From Lunularia cruciata (taxonomy: Eukaryota > Streptophyta > Marchantiopsida > Lunulariales > Lunulariaceae): a stretch of 64,000 nt of DNA. The translations under genes were made by a program, and so were the position numbers. Positions 11,011 to 20,851 of this stretch are shown here, one piece after another. Each line of letters starts with the position of its first letter. The first letter of the stretch is position 1. The notes under the pieces are model-generated. The model worked only from the letters and a program-made list of their open reading frames with translations, was not told the origin of the DNA and did no database searches. The stretch is taken from positions 73,660,944 to 73,724,943 of the forward strand of contig OX419755.1 in the NCBI GenBank assembly GCA_948567375.1, in the 5' to 3' direction.

Positions 11011-11304
11011 ACCGTCTAGCTTGCTGAAGAACATGGTCTCTCTCCTTGGCCCCAACTGTGCTACCCACAACACCAGTGCAAAGATAGTCCATCACTAAGA
11101 CATCATCATGAATGTCTCATTGAACTGTACCAATATCTTCACTCTTTGGATCTGTGACCACAATAACTCCTCCTGTATGCACTGAGAGAGATACCACCAA
11201 AGCCTCTACAAATATACACAAAAGGCCAATGCATGCCAACCTGGCACCATCTCCTCATCTATCTCACCATGCCAACGTGCTCCGGTCTGATCCTGCTGGT
11301 TGGG
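11011..11304 (-). pseudogene. RNase H to integrase linker (family A2)
   Basis: The segment between the RNase H end (DADGLSRNP) and the integrase zinc finger is collinear with A1 at about 437-790. It contains several stops and no domain that I recognise. It is part of the same pol reading frame in the ancestral element. Confidence 0.6.
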
Positions 11305-12740
11305 TCATGGGTTTCTACTCAACCCATCTGCATCGCGGTTCACCACTCTAGGTCTGTGAACAACCATGAAATCATACTCTCGTAAAATCAGAGCCCATTG
11401 TACAAGCTTCCCTGAAAGCTTGTCAGACTCCATCAACCACTTCAATGGCTGATGATCAGTGATGAGAGTGAAGGGGTTACCAAATAGGTAACATCGGAAA
11501 TGTGCTACTGCCCAAACTGCTGCCAAGCACTTTCCCTCATATGAACTATACTTTGCCTCCGCTGAATTGTTGGAGAAACTAGTGTAGGCCACCACAAACT
11601 CCTTCTCCTCATCATCATGCTGGATGAGCACCGCTCCAAGCCCCAACATACTCCAATCAGTGTGAACCTGAAATGGTCGTCCCTTAATCGGTCTCCTCAA
11701 AATAGGAGCAGATGTCAACCTCTCCTTGAGCTCTACAAAAGCTCTCTCCTGCTCATCTCCCCAACACCACTCTTGTGTAAGCTTGGTCAGCTTCATCAAG
11801 GCCTTGGCAATGGCACTAAATCTTCTAACATAGCGGTGATAGAATTTCTCCAACCCAAGGAATGCTTGCACTCTGCTCACATCCGTAGGCCAAGGAATAC
11901 GTGCAATAGCATCCACCTTGGTTTGTTGAACACCAAGTCCTCCGGGGTAGATAGTGTGACCCAAATACTCAACCTGCTCATGGAAGTACCTACACTTCCC
12001 AGGATGTAATTTGAGTCCATGAGATCTCAACCTCTCAAACACCTCTAACAACTATTTCTCATGCTCCTCCACAGTAGTGCTATAAACCAAAATGTCATCA
12101 ATATAGCACCGAGCAAAATCCAATCCAGCTAGGATCCTATCTATGACCCTCTGGAACTCAGCAGGAGCATTCTTTAACCCAAATGGTAAGAGCCTCCACT
12201 GATATAACACATCCTTGCCGTGAGGATCAATAGCCCAAAATGCTGTCTTGGACTTATCCTCCTCCCTAATCGGCAATTGATGATATCCCACTCAAAGATC
12301 CAAAGTATTGAAGATCTTTGCATGCCCAATTGCATCAAAAATCTCCTCCGGTGTAGGCATGGCATACTGATCAGCCCTGGTCTGTCAGTTGATAGGATGG
12401 TAATCTCACACATCCGCTTATCTGTATAGTTGCCATGCATATCCTTCTTGGCTGGCATCACTGTCGCTGATGCATACTCTCCATGTGAAATCTCCACCAA
12501 ACCAGCCTCAAAAAGGTCACTACTCCGGCTCTGAATCAATGTCCTCTCCATATCACTATATTGATAAGGACATTGGAAAAATGGTGTGTTGCTAGTCAGC
12601 TCAATCCGTATACCAGGTTCCTTAAGAGCACCCAAATCCTTCATACCGAAGGCAAAACAACTCGTGTGACTCCTCAAGAACCTCCAACCCTCCGTCTTTC
12701 CTCTCCAGTAAGCTTGGGTCCAAGATCTGGTTCCCAAGTA
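11305..12740 (-). pseudogene. Reverse transcriptase and RNase H (family A2)
   Basis: From high to low coordinates there is a degraded RT N-terminus (12300-12740), then GYHQLPIREEDKSKTAF and LLPFGLKNAPAEFQR. The catalytic YIDDILVYS (a YxDD box) lies near 12095, followed by the thumb/connection (EYLGHTI, VQAFLGLEKFYHRYVR). RNase H comes next (FQVHTDWSMLGLGAVL, YSSYEGKCLAAVWAV, TDHQPLKWLM) and ends near 11310. The order and motifs are those of Ty3/gypsy pol. Stops occur at about 12050 and 12290 and frames shift in the N-terminal part. Copies A1 and the host window give no intact version. Confidence 0.9.
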
Positions 12741-13060
12741 TCCTCGGTAACTATAGTAGGAGTGGAAGACATACTGACTGGCTGCTACATTGGGCCCTTG
12801 GGAGCAATAGCGTCATACTCCCGACCACTAGAGGTCCCAACCTCTATGTGAAAAACTCTTTCCACTCTGGCTGCAAGCTCTACACGTCCTCTAGCTGCAT
12901 CCCATGTGGACCAAGGGTGTAATCCAAGTAGCCCACGCTCACTTGGATGGACTCCAAGTAGACCACTCCCCCTAGTAGCTATTGGATGTGTCCCAAGAAT
13001 ATCATGTCCACTCGGTCCATCGCCCCCAACATGTGCCTGAATCGTCTCGATAGGTACAGG
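12741..13060 (-). pseudogene. Methyltransferase-RT linker (family A2)
   Basis: The open stretch on the minus strand contains two or three short degenerate repeats around HPxxxxLLGxHP, for example LGVHPSERGLLGLHP, with no recognised domain. Plus-strand copy A3 has the same linker at about 53700-54048. It joins the methyltransferase C-terminus to RT. Confidence 0.6.
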
Positions 13061-14100
13061 GTTCACAAGTGTCCGAGTGGTGATGCCTATCAAGCGCATC
13101 CTACATTGCTTTGCCAAGCCAAGGCTCACAATCTAGGTCAAACAGTTCAAGTCCATAGCCTGACCTAACACCTGATGCTTGGATGCCTCTGACATTTCTG
13201 GAACAACGGTAATACCGGTGCAAAAATCCATCACCCACTCTCTCTCATCAACGTTGGGCTCCACCAACTGCTTTAACTGTGAGTCCCAAACAAGTCAAGG
13301 TCCTCCCTCTTGAAAAGCATGAGAGCCTGGGAAACTCATGAATGTGGGAAATGCAGCTCTAGGCTGTCCAACTAGGTTCACCACTACCATAGGTGACCTA
13401 TCAGCCACTACCACTGTTTGAGACTAACACCCAACATCCAAGATATCATCAACAAGGATGTGGTCAAGTCGTTGAATCCCATCATAAGCGCGTTGTAGAA
13501 CCTCTTTGGGTAAGAGGTTTGTCCACCAAAGACAAAGACGATGAGCCCATGATCCCACTCTGGCTGCATCTAACGATACAGCAGGTCCCATCCAAGAATG
13601 GACCTAATGTGTACTCGCCACCACTCTGGTGCGAGAATCACCCATCAAAGGAACGTTCTCCAAAAGGTAAGCTGGAGAAACGGACTGATGAACCTGGAGA
13701 TGTCGTAATATCCGTAACATCTCCCAAAACACATCAAAACAAGGATCTTGAAGACCCAATCCTCTAGCAGCACGTGTATGTCCGTGACATGGCCATCTAG
13801 AAATCACCAAGTGAATAGGCCCATGTCTCTCTAAGTCATGCGCCCCCAGTAAGGAAATGTCTCCCTGGTAGGGCCTTCTGGTAACCTCTGACTGCTGATA
13901 TTGGTAATAACTCCAGATACTGATAGGCCAAGTGTGCCACATGATGTAGAGAGACTTGCCTAGCAATCTCATCTCTCTCTACATACAAGTACCTATGTAC
14001 TTGTATACCCGCCTGTAATACCGTAGCTAGTCCGGTGTTGATCCCACCAAACAACTCCAATAGGCATATCCCCTCTACTGGATACTGCCAAGCAATGAGT
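13060..14100 (-). pseudogene. Cytosine-5 DNA methyltransferase-like domain inside family A2 pol
   Basis: The minus-strand pol continues from the protease into a class I methyltransferase. Motif I-like LLELFGGINTG (about 14060-14030) is followed by a YVERDE acidic strand end (motif II-like). Motif IV-like LVISRWPCHGHTRA has the candidate catalytic Cys at 13787-13789, and LLENVPLMGDSR (about 13660) is motif VI (ENV). LDAARVGSWAHR (about 13570-13530) resembles motif VIII, and PTFMSFPGSHAF and QVLGQAMDLNCL (about 13340 and 13175) resemble motifs IX and X. Such enzymes transfer a methyl group from S-adenosylmethionine to C5 of cytosine. Length, order and spacing fit a complete catalytic domain. 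One frame change near 13910 and stops at about 13625, 13425, 13310 and 13140 show that this copy is dead. Which DNMT class it came from needs a tree. Confidence 0.82.
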
Positions 14101-15270
14101 GTGGTATCCAGAGGTGTCAAGGTAAGTGACTCTGGCGGCTCATCCTCACACTCATCTCTTGATGGTACAAAGGCTCCACTCCAAGCCTGCTGCACCAACT
14201 GATCTGCATACTACTGCAATGCCTCCTCTGAACTCCACAATGGAACATCCAAGGTGGATGGAACAATCCCACTTAAACTCCAAAGCCAAGTGATCTTCTC
14301 TTGTATTGGAGTATCCTCTACATGGGCGTTCCCCTCCAGCATGTCACCAGGCCAAGTTACTGCACCACTAAAAGCTAAAACTGATACTACCATGGTTCCG
14401 GACTGTAGTGAGCCAAGACTACCACTACTAAAGCGTACTAGTAGGCAACATACCCGTCCCTCACCAGATTGCCAACCAGGTCTATAAGAGCCTGTCTCCT
14501 CCCAATAGTCAATGCTGAAACCCATGGAGTATAACACTGCTCCCCCAACTAGCACATCATATAACTCAGCTATTGTTGCAATAGCCTGAGCTCTCACCAC
14601 TGAGCAATCAGTCGGATGACCAGGCTGAACCTAGACAACAAGCTCCCCACGTGTGATGTACTGTGTCAAACCACTACCTAGAGATGTCTGGATCTGAAAT
14701 GGACACCTCTCCACATTGGTCTTCCGTAACTCCAAACCGACAACTACAGCCTTCCCCAACATAAGGGGTTGCGCACTAGAGTCTAACAAGACTCTCTGTG
14801 GTGTATAGACCTTCCTTGAAGGTCCCACCAAATGGAAAATCCCCCTCTAGTTATCCAATAGGACAACACCAAGTGTGAACCGCGCTCTCTCAAAGGCCGG
14901 TCTAGTTGGCAAATCCTCCAGTCTAGCCACTGCTGCTTGCCATAAACCACTGGTTGTTGAACGGATCCCATGCTCCTCAACCAAGTCAGCTCCACTACCA
15001 ACCACCTCTGCTCTAATAGTAGAAACCACACCATCCCTACTCTCACACAGCGTGGCAGCCAACCGTAACACTGGGGCTGGGTCAACTCCCAATGTAAACA
15101 TGTCACTGGCTGAAAACAAAGGATGCCGCATAATCAGCTGAGCCGCTCCCAACATCATGCTAGACTCAATCTGTGTAGTAGTAGGTGGCTGACTAGCAGG
15201 TAGTCCATCATGTACTCCATCACCACCTACCACACTTGCACTAGGACGTCCAGGAACCATGGATGTTGTC
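14101..15270 (-). pseudogene. Retropepsin and following region (family A2)
   Basis: The minus-strand frames at 14847-15260, 14631-14831 and 14211-14600 form one polyprotein stretch with stops between. VLLDSSAQPLMLGKAVVVGL (about 14780-14735) fits the aspartic protease active-site loop DSG(A), with Ser in place of Gly, the product of a single GGT to AGT change. It is followed by PFQIQTSLG. Downstream, up to the methyltransferase, the sequence has no domain that I recognise (ELYDVLVGGAVLYSMGFSIDYW). In the living element the protease would cut the gag-pol polyprotein. Confidence 0.7.
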
Positions 15271-17714
15271 TACAATGCCTCAGATAGTGTGAAAGACTAG
15301 GGCAGTCTGACCTGTCTCCCAACCTCTCCTCTCTGTGGGTCCAACTCCACTGATGCTCCTCTAGGCTCTGGAGCATGTACTGCACTCCTAGTCATTGCTG
15401 TAGATGCATCCACCTATGCTGCTCCGCACATGAAGTCCAAAGCATCTCTATCACCCGCATATGAGGTGGAAGCCTCAGCACCCGAATCTGATCTCCTCTG
15501 AGCAATAGCCATACTAGCCAATCTCTGCTCCAATTGCTCAATCCAAGTAGCCATAGCTATGTCAGAAGTAAGGGCAGGTACTACACCCCTACTAGGTGTA
15601 GATCCTCTACCACCACCTCTACCACCTCGTCCTCCATGAACTGGAGCTCCTCTATTACCTACCATAACAGCCCTACCACTCCGTAACTCCGGGTGTAGGT
15701 CAAAACACCGGTCACTAGTGTGACCGAATCTGTGGTAGTGCTCACACTGCCTCTGTGTTGGCTATGATGCACCCAAGATATCAGGTCCACTGCCCTGAGT
15801 ACACTCTCTCCGATGGTGCGGTCCACCACAAGTCCAACAAGCAACACCACCACTCATTGGCTATTGTTGACCCAAAAATGAAGGTAAGGGTCTAACTCCA
15901 CTAGGCCCACCACTCGCTCCACAGGATGTGGGCTGTCCACCCTATCCTTGAAAACCAATTGGGCGTGGTGCACTTTGTTGCACTCTAGAAGAAGTCACAG
16001 CCGTAGATGAGGTCTCCCTACCAAATCCATATGTCACCAACCTCTCCTCTACCATGTTGAGCTCAATACGCTCAGCCAAACCAAAGACCACTGCCAAAGT
16101 AGGTGAAGTAGCTTGTAACAACGTAGCATCATCAACTCTATGTTGTAACTCCCTGTCCAGTATCCCATACCAAAATTGGACTGCTTGGGCCTTAGTAACT
16201 CCCTGAGTGAAACTGATCAGCCACCTCATGCGAGTGTATGCCTCGCATAGGCTCTCTCCAACCTTCCGCTGGAACTCCTGCAAGCTCCTTAGCTTGTCAA
16301 TCCGTATTGTGAGCTGACCTGTCTCTCACTCAAGATGAACCTCTGATGGCTATTATGGTAGCGCACCATGGACTAAGAAGGCAAGGAACCCCAACTCCAT
16401 CATACTCCTCCAAGGCTAACACTCCAAGACTCAAGACATTGCTCACTAGAGAACTCAATGAGAGAGAGATTGTTGCAAATGAAAGGATGTTGAGTACCTC
16501 CTCACCCCTTTTTTATATACTTGTGAAATAGTTACGTACCAAAGTTACTAATTACCATAGTAACTCAAGTTACTAGACTAAAAGTCAAGTAAAGTCAAAA
16601 AGTAGAAAGAAATATCCATTCACATGGGCATATTCCCCTAAGCATGTGGTCTTATCTTGATCCAACCACTAAGTCAAGGATTCCTTCACATGGGCTATCC
16701 TTGGACTAAAGAAGAATCCAAAACAAAAAGGCTTGTGGGCCTAAGAGTTCTCAACTCTTTCCTCAAAGCCAAACACCTAGGAATAATACCAAGTCAACAC
16801 ACTAAAATCCAAAATAGTGGTGCTCATCTTTTCTACTTCCTCTAAAGTAAGCTCCCCTCTATCTTAGCTATGACTAAATTTAGCTAACCATGACTAATAT
16901 AGAACCATCCTTTATCTCTATACAAATAATATCTCTTAAGTACTTGTAATACCAAGCTAAATATCACAATACCACACACATGCACAAATGGGTGTTACAG
17001 TACTCCCTGGTAGTTTTGCCTCAAACACAGGAAGAACTCCACAATGGGGTTAAACCCCAGTACCACACCACCTCCTGCAGCGGTACCTCCACTCGTAATA
17101 GCACTATCTCCAGCTAGTGCACCTCCACTAGCTCCACCCACACTACTCGAGCTAGAACTCATAGGTACAGCCAATCTACTCATGACCACTGAACCTGAAG
17201 TGATAGAGACATAGTTCGGAGACCAATACTGTCTCCATAACTCGATCTCCTCCAAATGAGCTCTCCTGAACTCATGGAAGTCATCCATTGGCGGAACCTC
17301 CAAATGCTAAAACAACCTCTTCCATACCATGAAGGGTGTAAACAAAGTCTGGTTCCGAATCTGCTGCAGATCACACCAACTATCAAACTCCTGGATGAAG
17401 TAATCCAACTCAATGGTAACCACTGTACCAGAGTAATGCCTAGGGCCTTTGGAGGCCCCAAAAATCTAGTCCATGTCCCACAACAATGGTGCGGACACAT
17501 CGAGTGCACTCTCAACTGAATTAGCTCCTGTGTCAAACTCCAACTCAGAGTCAATCTCCTCCCTCACTAGGACCTGAGATACAGGCTTATATCGAGCACC
17601 ACTCCGAGTAAACCCACTACGTACTGCATTGCTAACTCCTCTGGAATCTCCAAAGAACTCCGTCGTGACAAAGTAACCACAACAGCAAACCCGAACCACC
17701 AACTGCAACCGCAA
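15271..17714 (-). pseudogene. gag (family A2), split by a solo LTR
   Basis: Gag is read from about 17714 down to 17000, and again from 16307 to 15414 after the family B insertion. Capsid-type signals are DDFHEFRRAHLEEIELWRQYW and FQRKVGESLCEAYTRMRWL ... FWYGILDRELQ. Two zinc-knuckle-like motifs follow: CWTCGGPHHRREC (about 15830) and CEHYHRFGHTSDRC (about 15745). The second has Tyr where copy A3 has Cys, giving a standard C-x2-C-x4-H-x4-C in A3. A Gly/Arg-rich tail lies at about 15655-15590. The reading frame is continuous across the insertion point, QGV|RIDKLRS. Gag would package the element RNA. Confidence 0.8.
16308..16999 (-). mobile_element. Family B solo LTR, copy B1
   Basis: On the minus strand it starts TGTAACACCCATTTGTGC and ends GCTCACA. 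Copies B2 (49612-50301) and B3 (56991-57680) have the same length (about 690 bp) and ends. Flanking bases GTAC and ATAC (minus strand) look like a 4-bp duplication of GTAC with one G to A change. Removing the LTR and one flank restores the gag codons Q-G-V-R-I-D-K. No internal element sequence remains. Confidence 0.88.
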
Positions 17715-18709
17715 GTGCCAACATTACCACGTGCCAATACCAACTAAGCACCACCCACTAATGTAACTCTAACCGAGATAACTACACTAGGGGAAAGGGC
17801 AACTTGTAACCTGCCATCATAACACGTACTCTCACGATCTGTAGGTCATCACTTCCTGCCTCACTGGAGAGAAACAAAGGTAGTCTGATTGGTCATCACT
17901 CCAGCCTCACCACCGGGAGCATACCAAAGCACCAACGCTCAAAAGTCAGGGCACCTCACACAAACGTGGTGCACAAACAAGAAGCAAAGAATAGAGGGGG
18001 TCCAATCACAAGAAATCTAAACAAAAACCCTCCATCTCATAACACAACACGGGATTGACTCTACCACCATTTGGCATTTGACATAAGAGAAGTTTGTATC
18101 TAAGTCCTAAGCTACCAGGATCACCAAGAATGGGATCAAACTGTCTCTCCTAGCCAAAGCTACATGTGTATAGATAACAATGGCACAATCACTAGGACAA
18201 CAAGTGAGGGTGGACCAGTTAGCTAGGGCACTAGTCTAGGAACAAGAGATCTAGGGGTCAAACCCTATTGCACACAATCTAGTAGGAAAGGCAGATTTTG
18301 CCAACCAATGACCAAGATCTACTCTAAACTAGCTAGCCTCACACCAGCAAGCTGGCTTGCTGGCCCTTCTAGGCCTTCGTAGCCTCTCATAGCCCACAGC
18401 CCTATGCCTTGAAGCCCCGAAACGCCCAAATGAGGCCTTTCTTCTTGCCACTTTGAACCTCCTCCAAAATTGGCGAAACTTCTCCAAATCTTCAAAAGTC
18501 CTCCAAACTAGCAAAAGTCCTCCAAATCTGGCCAAACAGCAAAAAATCCTCCAAATCTGGCCAAAATCTGACGTAAAATCCAACCAAAATCTGACATAAA
18601 CCCTAAAGTTGGTTGTCCGCCAAATCCTCCGCTAACTTTCCACTCGAGCCAAATTGACAACACTCAAAGTTCCTGCAACCGATTTCTCCCTCACTTCACT
18701 TCTCTGATG
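17715..18709 (-). other. Untranslated leader of A2
   Basis: This region lies between the 5' LTR and gag. It has short tandem repeats of a TCCTCCAAATCTGGCCAAA type near 18485-18570. The minus-strand sequence next to the LTR, ACATCAGAGAAGTG (about 18696-18709), shares ATCAGAG with the initiator-Met tRNA primer-binding site of plant elements, so priming there is possible. No gene is supported. Confidence 0.5.
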
Positions 18710-19158
18710 TAATCAGATTGCTTACCACTCTCAACTCAACTCAACTCAGATCAGTACTTGATCTATCACTCTATAAACTTCCAACAATTGGGCACTAATT
18801 ATAGTCAAGCCACACCCACTCAAGCATAGAGAATCCAGGTGATGCTCGCCAGCCTCTGTCCACCATAGCCAGGAACTCGAAGGCTCAACATCAAAGAAGT
18901 GAGCTCTCTAGAGCTCACTTCAAAACTATACCCCCTGGACTCAAGCTAGCTCTGAAACCCTAACAGTCCCATTGATGGCACACTAGACGGTGTGAACGGT
19001 GCAAAGTGACGGTGGGCCCCACCGTGAAGTTAGTACCCCAAACACAAAATCTGACCATCAGAAAGTAGTCTCTGAGAAACTGCTGAAATAACTCTAACTA
19101 CTATCACTGGAACTCCAATGTCCGAGCATCTAGATGTGGCACTACAAATGGCGTGATA
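18710..19158 (-). repeat. 5' LTR of A2
   Basis: This 449-bp segment matches the 3' LTR core (8951-9399). Its minus-strand start is TATCACGCC, one base changed from TGTCACGCC. Copy A3 begins with TGTCATGAC at 37860, which independently supports this 5' terminus. It lacks the 106-bp terminal block seen at the 3' side. Confidence 0.8.
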
Positions 19159-19400
19159 GCTTACTACAACCCAAAATATTCCCAAGGCAAGAGTAACACA
19201 AAACTTTGCTTCCAAGGTATAGTAACATAAGTAACTCCTAAGTTTATGTAACACCCAAAGAAAACTTTTGAGTTTATGTAGCTAAAAAAAAAACTCTTGA
19301 GCTTATAGCAACCAAAAACAACTTCCGGGCTTTACAATAACATAGAAAATACTCCCAAGACACAATAACATAAAAAAAGTGTTGAGTACATTGCAACATT
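19159..19400. repeat. Degenerate ~30-bp minisatellite, right part
   Basis: About seven degenerate units occur, for example AACTCCTAAGTTTATGTAAC, AACTCTTGAGCTTATAGCAA and AACTTCCGGGCTTTACAATA. They match the left part at 8756-8844. The left flank GGGCTT and right flank GCTTACTACAACCC rejoin to a unit like the one near 19330. Confidence 0.65.
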
Positions 19401-19459
19401 AAAAAAAAGACTCACATCAAATGGCACCAACCGCACGTAGATTATTTCTCTGACAACAA

Positions 19460-20324
19460 CGGTGGTTCCTTAAGGACAATGGTTATATCCTAGATGTACT
19501 TGACTTATAGCTAGTTCATCCTTTATATGGAATAGATTGCAGACAAGCGACTAATGATGGGGCTCAACAGCACCCAGTCTCTTGATCCTTTACCCACCAT
19601 AGTGTATACCATATACTTGGAGTAGATGGCTATCTAGAGTTAGAGGGACCTAACCGCAAACTAGGGAGATGATTGTGGCACTTTAGAGTCCATGTATGAC
19701 TTATGTGTGAGTTGTGCTTCTATAGTGTGTGATGTTGACAATGATGTATGTTGTGTAGCGATGTATATATGCATGATAGTTGTCACGCCATTTGGAGCAT
19801 CACACCTAGATTGCTCAAACTCTAGAGTACTAGTGATGGTTGTCAAAAGTATTTTGGTAGGTACTCAAAGACTACTTGTTGACGGTCAGAGTTTGTGTTC
19901 AGGGTACTAAGTACATGGTGGGACCCACCATCACTTGCACCATTTGGACCGTCAGGTCTGCCATGAGCGGGACCGTTAGGGTTGGAGACCAGGGGGTATA
20001 CTTTCAAAGTGCAGCTCTAGAGAGCTCACTTCTTTGTTGTTGAGCCTTTGAGTTCCTAGCTATGGTAGATAGAGGCCGGCGAGCATCACCTGGATTCTCT
20101 TAGCTAGAGTGGATGTGGCTTGACTGTAATTGGTGCCTAATTGTTGGTAGATTATGGAGTGACAAATCAAGTACTGATCTGATTGAATGTGATATGAGTT
20201 GTGTAAACAAACAGATTATTGTGGCACTTTAGAGTCCATGTATGATTTATGTGTGAGTTGTGCTTCTATAGTGTGTGATGTTGACAACAATATATGTTGT
20301 GTAATGATGTACATACGCATGACC
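19460..20324 (+). mobile_element. Family A copy A4: PHD end, polypurine tract and 3' LTR
   Basis: The fragment starts within the end of the PHD finger (GGTGGTTCC... near 19468) and continues to a polypurine-like CTAGGGAGATGAT (about 19661-19673). A 106-bp block (19673-19778), an LTR core starting TGTCACGCC (19781-20218) and a second 106-bp block (20219-20324) follow. It is the same arrangement as the A2 3' end, in the opposite orientation. Everything upstream of the PHD end is missing. Confidence 0.8.
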
Positions 20325-20543
20325 CAGATGACAAATTGGACTACCACAAGACTTGCAAGAGTATATTTGGAAAATCTGTAATTCCCCCATGAGAAGATTA
20401 GTGTAACTTATGTTCATTTCTAAAGATCAGATTCCCACTTATGGATGTTTAGGTGTACCATAATGAAATAAATGTTAGACCAAATGGGACACGGATGACA
20501 AATTGGACCACCACAAGACTTGCAGGAGTATGTTTGAAAAATC
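20325..20543. repeat. 52-bp direct duplication flanking about 115 bp
   Basis: The stretch that starts GATGACAAATTGGAC at 20328 recurs at about 20495. The two copies (20325-20376 and 20492-20543) differ at a few positions. The first copy abuts the A4 end, so the duplication may predate or accompany that insertion. Confidence 0.65.
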
Positions 20544-20753
20544 CATGCCAACCGGCAGCAATGAGTGCCAACGGGCACCAACCAGTTCCTAGCTCACTGA
20601 AATGAAAACCCGGGCGCCCTTGGATACCTTCCGACACCTCCCAATACCTTCCAACACCTTCTTGAGGCTTTCCCTGGATTCCTTCTCAAACCATTTAAAC
20701 AAAATTCAAATCAGACGAATTATTAACCCTTAATGCTTAAAGAGGCTCCTATA

Positions 20754-20851
20754 CCAACTCCATATCCTTTATTTCCTATAACCTTCCTATTATAGTGGTT
20801 GTTATACAAATTCCATATCCTTTAGTTCCTACTACCTACCTGTTATAGAGT
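20754..20851. repeat. Two-copy ~52-bp tandem repeat
   Basis: The stretches beginning CCAACTCCATATCCTTTA and CAAATTCCATATCCTTTA are diverged neighbours, each ending with CCTNTTATAG. It is a small local duplication with no coding content. Confidence 0.55.

Larger units (their letters stand above)
8845..19158 (-). mobile_element. Family A retrotransposon copy A2, nearly full length (gag-PR-methyltransferase-RT-RH-INT-PHD)
   Basis: Read on the minus strand, the order is 5' LTR (18710-19158), leader, gag, retropepsin, DNA methyltransferase-like domain, reverse transcriptase, RNase H, integrase, C-terminal domain with PHD finger, polypurine tract and 3' LTR (8845-9399). The order PR-RT-RH-INT is that of Ty3/gypsy elements. 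Flanking GCTT (8841-8844 and 19159-19162) is the likely target duplication. The flanks join into one intact minisatellite unit, which supports the boundaries. About 9.6 kb remain when the family B solo LTR (16308-16999) is subtracted. All reading frames carry stops or shifts. Confidence 0.85.
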
